Shown: positions 8,678 through 18,173, counted from the stretch's first letter. The stretch: 64,000 nucleotides of DNA from JAYWDA01 sp043747555 (GCA_043747555.1 JAYTOY010000020.1:62001-126000); one strand, 5' to 3'. Made by a program: numbers and translations. The notes: generated by a model not told the origin, from the letters alone.

Positions 8678-9432
8678 AATTGAATCCTCGGTGGATATTT
8701 GTGACATTAGTTGGTTTAGCAGTGATGCTGATGGGTTCATCGGCTTGGGCTCAGATGACTTTACCAAGTGTTAACTTAGGTTTTAAAACAACGGATAATC
8801 CAACAGAAATCGTCAGTGCTATTAAGCTTGTGATGATTTTAACAGTTCTTACTTTAGCTCCGGCAATTTTGATAATGATGACCGGCTTTACCCGTATAAT
8901 TATTGTGCTTTCTTTTCTGCGCCAGGCATTGGGTGTCCAACAGATGCCGCCCAATCAGTTACTGGTGGGTTTAGCTCTATTCCTTACCTTTTTTGTAATG
9001 AGTCCTGCTTTAACTGAGATGAACACTAACGGAATTCAGCCGTTTATGTCTGGTAAGATTTCGCAAGATCAAGCTATTGACAGATCTCTGGCTCCTTTAA
9101 GAAAATTTATGTTCTCTCAGACTCGCGATGCGGATTTAGGTTTATTTATTAAACTTTCTAAAATTGAGCGGCCTAAAACACGGGCTGACGTGCCCACCTT
9201 GACTTTAGTTCCGGCTTTTGTGCTGTCAGAATTAAAAACGGCATTTCAAATCGGTTTTATTATTTTTCTTCCTTTTTTAGTGATCGATATCATCGCTTCA
9301 AGTGTCTTAATGGCAATGGGGATGATGATGTTACCGCCAATTGTGATCTCGTTACCATTTAAAATTATGCTTTTTGTGCTTGTCGATGGTTGGGCTCTGA
9401 TTGTCGGTTCGATGGTTAAAAGTTTCGGGTGA
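8674..9432 (+). CDS. fliP: Flagellar export gate protein FliP
   Basis: Core channel protein of the flagellar type III export gate (FliP5-FliQ4-FliR1). The 252 residues begin with a signal peptide (ending SSAWA), followed by four membrane segments and the highly conserved TGFTRIIIVLSFLRQALG, PPNQLLVGLALFLT and VDIIASSVLMAMGMMMLPP blocks. GTG start overlapping the fliO stop. The large periplasmic loop carries the usual FMFSQTRDADL-type motif. Confidence 0.97.
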   Translation: MKLNPRWIFVTLVGLAVMLMGSSAWAQMTLPSVNLGFKTTDNPTEIVSAIKLVMILTVLTLAPAILIMMTGFTRIIIVLSFLRQALGVQQMPPNQLLVGLALFLTFFVMSPALTEMNTNGIQPFMSGKISQDQAIDRSLAPLRKFMFSQTRDADLGLFIKLSKIERPKTRADVPTLTLVPAFVLSELKTAFQIGFIIFLPFLVIDIIASSVLMAMGMMMLPPIVISLPFKIMLFVLVDGWALIVGSMVKSFG

Positions 9433-9440
9433 GGTGAAAA

Positions 9441-9713
9441 ATGACTGAAGATCTGATTATTCATTTAGGTCAGGATGCTTTAAGGACAACAGCGATGTTG
9501 GCGGCTCCACTTTTAATCAGCACTTTGGTGGTTGGATTGGGAGTCAGTATTTTCCAAGCGCTCACACAAATTAACGAAGCGACTTTAACGTTTGTTCCAA
9601 AAATGATCGTTGTAGCGATTGTCATCGTCTTAGCGGGCCCGTGGATGATGGATGTTATGAGCCAATACACAATTAATTTATTTGAAAGTCTTCCAGCGCT
9701 GGTCAGGGAGTAA
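9441..9713 (+). CDS. fliQ: Flagellar export gate protein FliQ
   Basis: A 90-residue two-helix membrane protein of the export gate. It carries the typical sequence LVVGLGVSIFQALTQINEATL joining the two hydrophobic helices. ATG follows GAGGTGAAAA. Its stop overlaps the fliR ATG by one base (TAATG), so it is translationally coupled to fliR. Confidence 0.97.
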   Translation: MTEDLIIHLGQDALRTTAMLAAPLLISTLVVGLGVSIFQALTQINEATLTFVPKMIVVAIVIVLAGPWMMDVMSQYTINLFESLPALVRE

Positions 9714-10498
9714 TGAACAGTCTTTACATGATGTCTGAGGTAAAATTGCTTGTTTTCTCTCTGGTGCTTATTAGGATGATTTCGTTTATTGTAGCCTCTC
9801 CAGTATTCGGCAGTGCTCAGATCAGTGCACAGGCTAAAGTCTTATTGTGTGTTACTTTGGCCATCTGTCTTTTTCCGTCTATTCCAGTCGATTCAAAAGT
9901 TTATGATGGTTTAACTAACGATCTAATTTCCCTGGCCGGACGCGAAGTCCTTGTCGGCATCAGTTTAGGGTTCTTCAGTCGAATGTTTTTTTATACGGTC
10001 TCTATGGCAGGTCAGATGATTTCAAATTCAATCGGACTTAGCGCTGGGCAAATGTTTAATCCGCTTCTGGGAAGCCCAGGAAATATCATCGAGCAATTTT
10101 ATAGTATCTTAGGAATGCTATTCTTTTTTATGGTCAACGGCCACCATATGTTGATCGGTGCTTTGGCACAAAGTTTTGATTTTATCAAAGTCGGACAATT
10201 AAGATTTAATATGGCCGCATTTTCTGAAGTGGCTGTCTTTGGTCAAACAATCCTCTTAATCACTGTTAAAATGTGCGCGCCCGTTTTAGTCGCAATTCTT
10301 CTTAGCCAAGTGTCATTGGGTCTGTTGGGTCGAGCAATTCCTCAGATGAATGTTTTAGTTACTAGTTTTCCTGTCACGGTGATGTTGGGCTTAGGCGTAA
10401 TGATTATTTGCATCCCACTTTATATGAATGGCCTTAATAATTTAATTGAAGTTGTTGCTATTAATTTATTGCAACTAATGAAGGGCATCAATGTCTGA
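9713..10498 (+). CDS. fliR: Flagellar export gate protein FliR
   Basis: A single-copy export-gate subunit of 261 residues with about six hydrophobic helices. The family block VLVGISLGFFSRMFFYTVSM is followed by GQMISNSIGLS and the C-terminal GLLGRAIPQMNVL. It closes the FliP/Q channel and contacts FlhB. The last eight bases overlap the start of flhB. Confidence 0.95.
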   Translation: MNSLYMMSEVKLLVFSLVLIRMISFIVASPVFGSAQISAQAKVLLCVTLAICLFPSIPVDSKVYDGLTNDLISLAGREVLVGISLGFFSRMFFYTVSMAGQMISNSIGLSAGQMFNPLLGSPGNIIEQFYSILGMLFFFMVNGHHMLIGALAQSFDFIKVGQLRFNMAAFSEVAVFGQTILLITVKMCAPVLVAILLSQVSLGLLGRAIPQMNVLVTSFPVTVMLGLGVMIICIPLYMNGLNNLIEVVAINLLQLMKGINV

Positions 10499-11561
10499 CG
10501 AACAGGGCGAACGCTCAGAACAGGCGACGGACGCGCGGCGGGAAGAATTCCGTAAGCGGGGTCAAGTGGCTCACACTCGTGAGTTGGGCAGCGCTTTGAT
10601 TTTATTGCTGGCGGCTATGGGAATGTACGCGGCCGGCCGATTTTTATTTGCAAACGTATTTGATCTTTTCAATTATACTTTTGGCCCTGATATGGTGAAA
10701 ACCGTGCGCCAAGGTGAGTACGGCGATCTTTTAAGATTTGTTGGTTATAAAGCTGTCATTATGACGATGCCTTTGGTGGGAATTGCAATGGTTTTAGGAG
10801 TTGCCGCTAATGTTTTCCAATTGGGATTTTTGCAAATTGAAGATGCCCTTATGCCGGATTTTAATAAAATTAATCCATTAGAAGGTTTTAAGCGGATTGT
10901 TTCTTTGCGAAGTTTTGTCGAGTGGCTAAAGTCCCTTGCAAAAATGGTTGGAATCAGTGTTGTTCTTTATTTTCTTTTAAAATCGGAAGTCGTTCAAATT
11001 CCAAAGCTAATGACCTTCTCAATCGAGCAAATGCTTGTCTACATTGGCACAATTGTTTTTAAGCTTTGTTTTTCGGTCGGAATTATTTCTTTGGCATTAG
11101 CCCTCGGCGACTACTTTTTTCAGCGTTGGGATTTAGAACGCAAAATGATGATGACGAAACAAGAAGTCAAAGAAGAAGTAAAGCAGCGAGAAGGGGATCC
11201 GATGATTAAAGCTCGGATCCGTCGTATCCAGAGGGAAATGGCGAATAAACGAATGATGGCAGATATTCCCAAGGCCGATGTTATCGTAACAAATCCAACT
11301 CATATCGCCATTGCCTTAAAATATTCTGCCGAGCTGCCCGCACCACAAGTGATTGCAAAGGGTGCTGATTTGATCGCTGAAAAAATCAGAGAGATTGCTC
11401 GCGAGCACAATATACCAATCGTAGAAAATAAACCTTTAGCCAGAACCATCTATAAGACCCTAAAAATAGGGCAAGTGGTTCCCCGTGAACTTTTTGTGGC
11501 GGTGGCTGAAGTCCTTTCTTATGTTTATAAACTCAAAAAAAGAAAGTCAGGTAAAAGATAA
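10491..11561 (+). CDS. flhB: Flagellar export specificity switch FlhB
   Basis: Membrane protein that switches the export gate from rod/hook to filament substrates. The 356 residues have four transmembrane helices and a cytoplasmic domain with the autocleavage site N268-P-T-H271, which cuts after Asn. Upstream is the charged linker DLERKMMMTKQEVKEEVKQREGD in outline. The C-terminal domain ends in a short basic tail (KKRKSGKR). Overlaps fliR by eight bases and flhA by one. Confidence 0.97.
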   Translation: MSDEQGERSEQATDARREEFRKRGQVAHTRELGSALILLLAAMGMYAAGRFLFANVFDLFNYTFGPDMVKTVRQGEYGDLLRFVGYKAVIMTMPLVGIAMVLGVAANVFQLGFLQIEDALMPDFNKINPLEGFKRIVSLRSFVEWLKSLAKMVGISVVLYFLLKSEVVQIPKLMTFSIEQMLVYIGTIVFKLCFSVGIISLALALGDYFFQRWDLERKMMMTKQEVKEEVKQREGDPMIKARIRRIQREMANKRMMADIPKADVIVTNPTHIAIALKYSAELPAPQVIAKGADLIAEKIREIAREHNIPIVENKPLARTIYKTLKIGQVVPRELFVAVAEVLSYVYKLKKRKSGKR

Positions 11562-13660
11562 TGGAAGATATTTTTCAATTCCTGAAAAAATTCGAAAAAT
11601 ATACGAAAAACACAGATCTTCTGATCGCCGTTGGTTTACTTGCGATCTTGTCGGTCATGATTATTCCCTTGCCTCCAGTTGTTTTAGACTTAGCCCTAAG
11701 CATGTCTTTAGGTCTTAGTTTATTAATTCTATTAGTGTCTGTTTATACAAAGCGAGCTTTGGATTTTACGTCTTTTCCATCCCTGCTTTTAATTACGACT
11801 TTATATCGCCTATCTTTGAATGTCGCGACCACCAGATTAATTTTGACTCATGGTCACGAAGGTCCAAAAGCCGCTGGTGAAGTGATCAATGCTTTTGGTA
11901 ATTTCGTCGTCGGAAATAATTACGTTATTGGATTTATCGTATTTTTAATCTTAATTGTTATTAATTTTATAGTTATCACTAAAGGATCGGGGCGCGTGGC
12001 TGAAGTCGCTGCTCGATTTACTTTGGATGCAATGCCAGGAAAACAAATGTCCATTGATGCCGACCTCAATGCAGGTTTGATCAATGAAACTGAAGCTCGT
12101 CGCCGTCGTCGAGAGATCGAACAGGAAGCTGATTTTTATGGAGCTATGGATGGTGCCTCGAAGTTCGTCAGAGGAGACGCCATTGCGGGTATCATCATCA
12201 CCTTAATTAATATTATCGGTGGGCTTTTAATTGGCGTGCTTCAAAAGAATTTAGATATTGGAACCGCTGCTAAATATTACACAATGTTAACGATCGGTGA
12301 CGGCCTTTTAGCACAAATTCCAGCCCTCATTATTTCCACGGCGGCTGGTACGATTGTGACACGAAGTTCTGGCACCGGTGAAAACATGGGTCATGAAATT
12401 ACCTCGCAGTTATTAATGAACCCTAAGGCTGTTTATGTAACGGCAACGGTGATTGGCCTTTTGGCCCTCGTTCCGGGTCTGCCAACGGCGCCATTTTTGT
12501 TTCTTGCATTCGTTTTTGCTTCAGTTGCATGGGTCATCACAAAATACAAAACAGAAGCCATCGAAACTGAAAAGAAAAAAACCGATGCTATTTCAATGGG
12601 TCCAAAAAAAGAAAATATCGAAACTATGCTTCCATTAGATATGGTTGAACTTGAAGTGGGATATGGACTTATAAATGTTGTTGAGTCTGATAAAAGTGGT
12701 GATTTGTTAGAAAGAATTGTCAGTATTCGAAAACAGTTTGCTCTGGACTTGGGCATTATTGTTCCAAGTATTCATATCCGAGACAACTTACAATTGGCAC
12801 CCGGTGAATATCGTTTACTGATTAAAGGGAATAAAGTCGGAGGCGGAATGCTTCGGCCTGAATGTATGCTCGCGATGGATCCTGGAAATGTATCAGCCAA
12901 AGTCGAAGGCGTTCCCACTAAAGAGCCTGCCTTTGGCCTTGATGCAATGTGGATTTCTCCATCACGCAAGGAAGAAGCAGAAATTTCTGGATACACTGTT
13001 GTCGATCTTCCAACTGTGATGGCCACTCACTTAACCGAGATCATTCGAACCCACGCTCACGAATTGCTGGGTCGCCAAGAATCATCAAGTCTGATTGAGA
13101 ACTTTAAGAAAACAAATCCTAAAGTGGTGGAGGAATTAATACCAGATTTATTGCCTTTGGGAACTGTTGTTCGTGTTTTGCAAAATCTTTTACGTGAGCA
13201 AGTTTCTATCCGAGATCTGTTAACGATTTTTGAAACCCTCGCCGATGATGCCCCTAAATCAAAAGATGCCGACGTTCTGACTGAAGGTGTTCGCAAAGGT
13301 TTAGCCCGTGGAATCACGGCTAAGTACACAACCGAACTTGGAAATATTCCGGTTATTACCTTGCATCCAAGAGTTGAGGAAACGATTGCCAATTCTTTGT
13401 TGCAAACAGAACAGGGGATTCAATTGGTCATGGACCCAAATTCAGCGCATTCCTTAATTAATCAAATTGCGATGACTGTCGAGACTCATCCGGAAATTGC
13501 CGGGCAACCAATTTTGCTGACGAATCCGACATCAAGACGCCATATTTACCGTCTGACATCGCGATTTATTCCTCAGCTTGTTGTGTTATCTCATAATGAA
13601 TTAGTTGCAGAAGCTAACGTTAAATCAATTGCTTACGTGGAGTTAGGAAATGCAGGTTAA
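11561..13660 (+). CDS. flhA: Flagellar export gate protein FlhA
   Basis: The largest export-gate component; its cytoplasmic ring docks chaperone-substrate complexes. The 699-residue protein has about eight N-terminal membrane helices (to about residue 330) with the FHIPEP-family signature region around TSFPSLLLITTLYRLSLNVA, the charged loop RFTLDAMPGKQMSIDADL, and a soluble C-terminal domain. The start overlaps the flhB stop by one base, and flhF begins inside its last eleven bases. Confidence 0.98.
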   Translation: MEDIFQFLKKFEKYTKNTDLLIAVGLLAILSVMIIPLPPVVLDLALSMSLGLSLLILLVSVYTKRALDFTSFPSLLLITTLYRLSLNVATTRLILTHGHEGPKAAGEVINAFGNFVVGNNYVIGFIVFLILIVINFIVITKGSGRVAEVAARFTLDAMPGKQMSIDADLNAGLINETEARRRRREIEQEADFYGAMDGASKFVRGDAIAGIIITLINIIGGLLIGVLQKNLDIGTAAKYYTMLTIGDGLLAQIPALIISTAAGTIVTRSSGTGENMGHEITSQLLMNPKAVYVTATVIGLLALVPGLPTAPFLFLAFVFASVAWVITKYKTEAIETEKKKTDAISMGPKKENIETMLPLDMVELEVGYGLINVVESDKSGDLLERIVSIRKQFALDLGIIVPSIHIRDNLQLAPGEYRLLIKGNKVGGGMLRPECMLAMDPGNVSAKVEGVPTKEPAFGLDAMWISPSRKEEAEISGYTVVDLPTVMATHLTEIIRTHAHELLGRQESSSLIENFKKTNPKVVEELIPDLLPLGTVVRVLQNLLREQVSIRDLLTIFETLADDAPKSKDADVLTEGVRKGLARGITAKYTTELGNIPVITLHPRVEETIANSLLQTEQGIQLVMDPNSAHSLINQIAMTVETHPEIAGQPILLTNPTSRRHIYRLTSRFIPQLVVLSHNELVAEANVKSIAYVELGNAG

Positions 13661-15071
13661 GAAATTTGAAGCCCGAACGATGAAAGAAGCACTTGAGATG
13701 GTAAAGACTCAGTTGGGTCCCGATGCCATTATTCTTTCAGCCCGCGATAACAATAAAAGTTTTGGCCTGGTTGGCGAAGGCAGTGTTGAAATTACGGCGG
13801 CCGTCAGTGAAGATACTTTACATAAAAAAAGATTTGTTGAATCTAGAATTAACGAGCGCGATAAGCAGCGCTTTCAACAAAGCCCAGCAAAGGTGCAAAA
13901 AACAATTATTGACAGCATGGTGAAAAGACACTTAGACACACAAAATAAGCCAGTCACTCGGCAAAGATATATTGAAATTGATGACGCTAAAGAAATTGCT
14001 CAACAGGAAGAAGTTGCTAATGCTCGGATTAAAAATGCGGCTCAACGTGCGTGGGCAAGCTTTGCAAATAATACTTGGCAAGAAGAGGCTGCCGCTCCCG
14101 CTGCGCAAATAAAGACGGCGGTCGTCCCACCGTCACAGGGTCCGGTTGATAAAGCTGAGATCACTCAGCTTAAAAGTGAAATCGCGGGTTTGAAAGATTT
14201 GCTGAATCGATTTGAAAATATGCCGCAACAATTTGTAAGCTCATATCCCGGACAAAGCGATGGAATTCCCTACGAACTTAGTTTTATGTTCGAGCGATTA
14301 TTGCAAGCTGGGATTTCTGAAGATTTTGTTGTCGATATACTCAATCAGGTTCAAGAAACTGTGCCTGTTGCGAAGCTTAAAAATAAATCCTTGATCGAAG
14401 GTTGGGTTGCAAAACATATTTTAGAAACAACTCGAATTGAAACCTCAGTGTCTGAAAAAATCCATGTTTTTATGGGCGGGGCGGGCAGCGGTAAAACCTC
14501 GCAATTAGTAAAAATGGCCAGTGACTTGGTGATTAATCAGGGCAAAAAAGTCGCTTTATTCACTACAGATACTTTTAAAGTGGGCGCTGCTGATCAATTG
14601 CGAATCTATGCACAGATTTTGAATGTGCCCTTTGCGGTCATTCGGGGCTCTGAAGACTGGTCAAAAATTATCAAGTTTTTGGCGCAAGTCGATACCGTTT
14701 TAGTAGATGTGCCAAGTTTTAGTTTAAAAAACCAAGAAGAGATTCATCATCTCAAAAATATTTTGCCCTCCAAAGATTTAAGCACAAGATATCATTTTGT
14801 TGTGTCCTCAATGGCCAAAGACTCTGACACGGCAGACTTAGCCCGAAGATACTCGGTGATTGGATTTGATGACGTTATCTTCACGGGAGTCGATCAGTCT
14901 ATCCAGCATGGAACAGTTTATAATTTTATGAAGCGCCATCAATGTCCAATCCATTCTTTTGGAATCGGATCCCGCGTACCAGAAGATTTCGAGTATGCTA
15001 CTCGTGAACGAGTGTTAGATTTATTGATGAAAATTACACAGTATAAATTCGAAGACGCTTCGGCGAGTTGA
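13650..15071 (+). CDS. flhF: Flagellar placement GTPase FlhF (degenerate G3/G4 motifs)
   Basis: SRP-family GTPase that positions the polar flagellum. The 473 residues comprise an N-terminal B domain (MQVKKFEARTMKEALEMVK), a variable Gln/Ala-rich linker, an N domain (about 205-265) and a G domain (about 270-465). The P loop GGAGSGKT (276-283) and the DTFKVGAADQL motif (307-317) are normal. However, the expected DTAG of G3 reads DVPS (353-356), and the expected TKLD of G4 reads TGVD (412-415). GTP hydrolysis or guanine selectivity may therefore be altered. It lies between flhA and flhG as usual; the start overlaps flhA by eleven bases. Confidence 0.93.
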   Translation: MQVKKFEARTMKEALEMVKTQLGPDAIILSARDNNKSFGLVGEGSVEITAAVSEDTLHKKRFVESRINERDKQRFQQSPAKVQKTIIDSMVKRHLDTQNKPVTRQRYIEIDDAKEIAQQEEVANARIKNAAQRAWASFANNTWQEEAAAPAAQIKTAVVPPSQGPVDKAEITQLKSEIAGLKDLLNRFENMPQQFVSSYPGQSDGIPYELSFMFERLLQAGISEDFVVDILNQVQETVPVAKLKNKSLIEGWVAKHILETTRIETSVSEKIHVFMGGAGSGKTSQLVKMASDLVINQGKKVALFTTDTFKVGAADQLRIYAQILNVPFAVIRGSEDWSKIIKFLAQVDTVLVDVPSFSLKNQEEIHHLKNILPSKDLSTRYHFVVSSMAKDSDTADLARRYSVIGFDDVIFTGVDQSIQHGTVYNFMKRHQCPIHSFGIGSRVPEDFEYATRERVLDLLMKITQYKFEDASAS

Positions 15072-15081
15072 GGTGATAGGT

Positions 15082-15894
15082 ATGCAAGGACGTAAGACAA
15101 AAGTAGTCAGTATTTCTTCCGGCAAAGGTGGAGTCGGAAAATCCACTATCGTTGCGAACACAGCATTTAAGTTAGCGCAAATGGGCAAAAAGGTTTTAAT
15201 TTTCGACGGCGATATGGGTATGGCCAACATTGATATTTTCTTTAGCGTCAGACCGCACGGGACAATTCATGATGTCATCAGTGGCGAAAAAACCATCAAT
15301 GAAATTTTAATCGAAGTGATGCCAAATATTTTTTTGATTCCAGGCGGCTCGGGCATCAGTGAACTTCAGAATCTAGATCACTTTAGTCGTCGGGCTTTGG
15401 TTGATAAGGTCAGCGCTTTGCCGCAAGATTTTGATGTCATGTTAATTGATACATCTCCGGGCATTGGGGAAAACGTCCTTTATTTTAATTCAGCAGCTGA
15501 CGTACGAGCTGTCATTTTGACACCAGATCCTTCTAGCCTGGCAGACTGTTATGCCTTGATTAAAGTCCTGAATAAAAAACATCGTGAAGCGCATTTTTCC
15601 TTAATTTGTAATCAAGTGAAAGATGAAATGGAAGGACTGCGTCTGTATCAAAGATTTTCTGACGTCACCAGCAAGTTTTTAAATATCGGACTGGACTACT
15701 TAGGAAGTATTCCCCAGGACCCAGTGCTTCGAATGAACAATCAAATGCAACGTCTTGTGGCTAAGCATGAGCCTAACAGCATTTCTGCCCAAGCCATTGG
15801 ACAGATGGTTCCAAGGCTTATTCGTCTGCATTCTCAAACTGAGACATCCAGTGGCCTCCAAAGATTTTGGGAACAGGTCATCGGTGTAGCTTAG
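15082..15894 (+). CDS. flhG: Flagellar number regulator FlhG/FleN (MinD-like ATPase)
   Basis: ParA/MinD-family ATPase that limits flagellar number, normally by antagonising FlhF and flagellar transcription activators. The deviant Walker A KGGVGKST follows VVSISSG near the N terminus. FDGDMGMANID and LIDTSPGIGENVL are the Walker A' and switch regions, and the C terminus holds the amphipathic membrane-targeting type helix region. ATG 15082 is best placed for the GAGGT at 15070-15074; an alternative GTG at 15073 adds three residues. About 270 residues. It is next to last in the flagellar operon. Confidence 0.94.
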   Translation: MQGRKTKVVSISSGKGGVGKSTIVANTAFKLAQMGKKVLIFDGDMGMANIDIFFSVRPHGTIHDVISGEKTINEILIEVMPNIFLIPGGSGISELQNLDHFSRRALVDKVSALPQDFDVMLIDTSPGIGENVLYFNSAADVRAVILTPDPSSLADCYALIKVLNKKHREAHFSLICNQVKDEMEGLRLYQRFSDVTSKFLNIGLDYLGSIPQDPVLRMNNQMQRLVAKHEPNSISAQAIGQMVPRLIRLHSQTETSSGLQRFWEQVIGVA

Positions 15895-15963
15895 TGCGAG
15901 TTGGTTGAATTGGACTTTTAGGTCTGGGATCCGTTTGATAGAATAAATAAATCAGGGGAAAAA

Positions 15964-16749
15964 ATGGCTAAAAATACTGCGCTGTTAAAAAAGTACAAAG
16001 AAGAGCCAAAAAGGCTGACTCAAAAGCAAAAAGATCAGCTGATCAAAGAATATGCCCCTTTAATCAAATTTATTGCACAAAAAATTGCTGTGCGATTGCC
16101 CTCGAATATCGAGCTTGATGATTTGATGTCAGCCGGAGTGATCGGGCTGATGGATGCCATCGATAAGTACGATCCGTCTCGTGATAATAAATTTAAAACC
16201 TATGCCGAGTTCCGAATCCGCGGAGCCATCCTTGATGAATTGCGCGCCCAAGATTGGGTGCCCCGCTCGATCCGAGATAAAGCAAAAGTTTTAGATAAAA
16301 CAATCGTTCATTTAGAGTCCGAATTTGGCAGATCTGCTACCGACGAAGAAGTCGCCACAGCTTTAAGTATCTCAATGGATGAGTTTCATGATTTGGTGAA
16401 CCAAGTACGGCCTGTCAGTTTACTGTCAATCGATGATGCTCAAACATTCAGTAATACCGATAAAAAATCGATCTTAAATCTTTTAGAAGGTTCAAGATTA
16501 AATAACCCCTACAATCAATTAAATATTAAAACCATCAAAGACTTAGTGGCTTCCGCCATCGAAGAATTGCCAGAGCGCCAGCGTTTAGTTCTTTCTTTAT
16601 ATTACTTTGAAGATCTAAACTTAAAAGAAATCGGCCAAGTTTTACGAGTTACAGAAAGCCGCGTATCGCAATTACATGCTCAAGCCGTACAACGTCTGCG
16701 TGCTAAGTTGACCGCAAGCCTTGGCGCTGGCGAAATGGAAGTCGCTTAA
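15964..16749 (+). CDS. fliA: Flagellar sigma factor FliA (sigma-28)
   Basis: RNA polymerase sigma factor for late flagellar and motility genes. The 261 residues hold region 2 (LIKFIAQKIAVRLPSNIELDD, with FKTYAEFRIRGAILDELRAQDWVPRS in outline), region 3 and region 4 (ERQRLVLSLYYFEDLNLKEIGQVL with the helix-turn-helix VTESRVSQLHAQA). ATG follows AGGGGAAAAA. A 69-base gap separates it from flhG, so it may also be transcribed on its own. Its stop shares TTAA with the stop of the convergent RpoH-like gene. Likely targets in this window are motAB and the PilZ gene. Confidence 0.96.
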   Translation: MAKNTALLKKYKEEPKRLTQKQKDQLIKEYAPLIKFIAQKIAVRLPSNIELDDLMSAGVIGLMDAIDKYDPSRDNKFKTYAEFRIRGAILDELRAQDWVPRSIRDKAKVLDKTIVHLESEFGRSATDEEVATALSISMDEFHDLVNQVRPVSLLSIDDAQTFSNTDKKSILNLLEGSRLNNPYNQLNIKTIKDLVASAIEELPERQRLVLSLYYFEDLNLKEIGQVLRVTESRVSQLHAQAVQRLRAKLTASLGAGEMEVA

Positions 16750-17795
16750 TTATCTTGTCCCAACATGCGCGATTTGATTTTTTTCATCAGTCGCGCTTCC
16801 ATCTGACGGACGGCTTCCCGAGTGATGCCGTGTTTTTCGCCAATCTCTTGTAACGTCAGTGGTTCATCATTCAAAATACGCTCGTCTAATATAATTTTTT
16901 CGCGCTCTGAAAGGCTCGGCCGAATTTCTTCAATTTTATCTCTTAAGATTGAAAGCTGTTCTTCGTTGGCAAGTCGAACATCAACAGGAACGTCGTCTTT
17001 ATTGTCTTTTTGAAAGTCGTGAAATGAATTTGAAGAATCGTCATCAGCCGGCCGATCAAGGCTGACATCGCGGCCCGACAGCCTTTGTGCCATCGACGTG
17101 ATTTCGTCTTCAGGAATGCCCAAGCGCTGGCTTAAGAGGGCTAAATTAGGTCCCTCGCCCATGGCATCTAAAGCGTCTTTTTGTTTTTGTAATTGGTAGA
17201 AAAGTTTTCTTTGGTTTTGGGTCGTTCCAATACGAACTAAAGAATATTGGCGCATCAGATATTCTTGAATATAGCCACGAATCCACCACACGGCATAGGT
17301 AATCAGACGCGTTCCCTTGTAAGGATTAAACTCGCGGACCGCATGCATAAGTCCAACATTTCCTTCTTGCACAAGGTCAATCATGCGGGCGCCAAATCGA
17401 GAGTATTCTGCCGCAATTTTAACAACGAATCGTAAGTTAGATTTAACGAGGGTTTGACCAATGTCCGGATCTTTTGTTTCGATAAATTTTTGAGCTAGCT
17501 GCAATTCTTCTTCCCGACTTAGCACAGGATACTTTCTAATTTCCTGAAGATACATAACCAACGGATCTGTGCTTGTCAGGCCTTTGCTTGGAACCAGGGC
17601 AGGCAGCTTTGTCGGCGTTCCAGCCACCTTAATTATTTTTTCAAGGTCTTGATCTATAGTTTCTAAAGTCTCATCAACAATTTCAGCAACTACATTTTTA
17701 GGTTTTTTTTTGACAATAACAGCCGTTTTCAGAGGCGTCTCTTGCAATCGACCCTTTTTTACTAATGCTGGTTTTAAAACACCTTTTTTTGCCAT
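16746..17795 (-). CDS. rpoH: RpoH-like (sigma-32 family) sigma factor
   Basis: Group-3-like sigma-70 family factor of 349 residues. Region 1.2 (DPLVMYLQEIRKYPVLSREEE) and region 2 (LRFVVKIAAEYSRFG, LVQEGNVGLMHAVREFNP, TYAVWWIRGYIQEYLMR) precede a segment, QRKLFYQLQKQK (195-206), that matches the RpoH box separating sigma-32 from RpoD. Region 4 with its helix-turn-helix (TLQEIGEKHGITREAVRQMEARLMKK in outline) ends the protein. A basic, low-complexity N-terminal extension of about 72 residues is unusual for RpoH. The gene is downstream of the small PHA-family gene by twelve bases. Control of a heat-shock or stage-specific regulon is inferred. Confidence 0.85.
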   Translation of the reverse strand: MAKKGVLKPALVKKGRLQETPLKTAVIVKKKPKNVVAEIVDETLETIDQDLEKIIKVAGTPTKLPALVPSKGLTSTDPLVMYLQEIRKYPVLSREEELQLAQKFIETKDPDIGQTLVKSNLRFVVKIAAEYSRFGARMIDLVQEGNVGLMHAVREFNPYKGTRLITYAVWWIRGYIQEYLMRQYSLVRIGTTQNQRKLFYQLQKQKDALDAMGEGPNLALLSQRLGIPEDEITSMAQRLSGRDVSLDRPADDDSSNSFHDFQKDNKDDVPVDVRLANEEQLSILRDKIEEIRPSLSEREKIILDERILNDEPLTLQEIGEKHGITREAVRQMEARLMKKIKSRMLGQDN

Positions 17796-17807
17796 GGTAT
17801 TTACTTT

Positions 17808-18113
17808 TTAAGCCAAATGTTTTTTCAACATTTTAACTAATGACTCCTGAATTTTCCCCTTAAAGGGCATTAGCAAAAAAGGAAGATCGACTGTGATGCT
17901 GATCTGACTGGCAGGGCCTTCGGCGGCTACATTCATTTCAGCCTTAAACTGCGAGCCCGAAATTGAAGCGCTTTTTTTTGAATCATTAAAAGTGCACTGA
18001 GCTTTTGCATCAAGCTTAACGATCTCATTCTCTTTGCTTAGAAAACCCTTAATTGCTTTATAGGTTTCGTCGGCGTCTTTTGTGGATGGGTGTTCAATTT
18101 TAAATTTCGGCAT
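17808..18113 (-). CDS. Small PHA-granule/polyhydroxyalkanoic acid system family protein
   Basis: A 101-residue cytoplasmic protein resembling the polyhydroxyalkanoic acid system family (PHA_gran_rgn). The C-terminal VDLPFLLMPFKGKIQESLVK is the most diagnostic part, following a beta-rich core in which short conserved strands alternate with Lys. The family is of uncertain biochemical role; the name comes from Pseudomonas neighbours. Here it starts a two-gene unit with the RpoH-like sigma factor and is divergent from aspS. No PHA synthesis genes are visible in this window. Confidence 0.65.
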   Translation of the reverse strand: MPKFKIEHPSTKDADETYKAIKGFLSKENEIVKLDAKAQCTFNDSKKSASISGSQFKAEMNVAAEGPASQISITVDLPFLLMPFKGKIQESLVKMLKKHLA

Positions 18114-18173
18114 AATCCCAATCTAAGCCTTCCTGGCTAGCACTGTCCACCAAAACTGATTTTGACCTCGTGG

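Noticed and set aside
12433..13392. Several open frames of 80-110 codons antisense to flhA
   Set aside because: They lie wholly inside strongly conserved flhA and have no supporting ribosome sites or recognisable domains.
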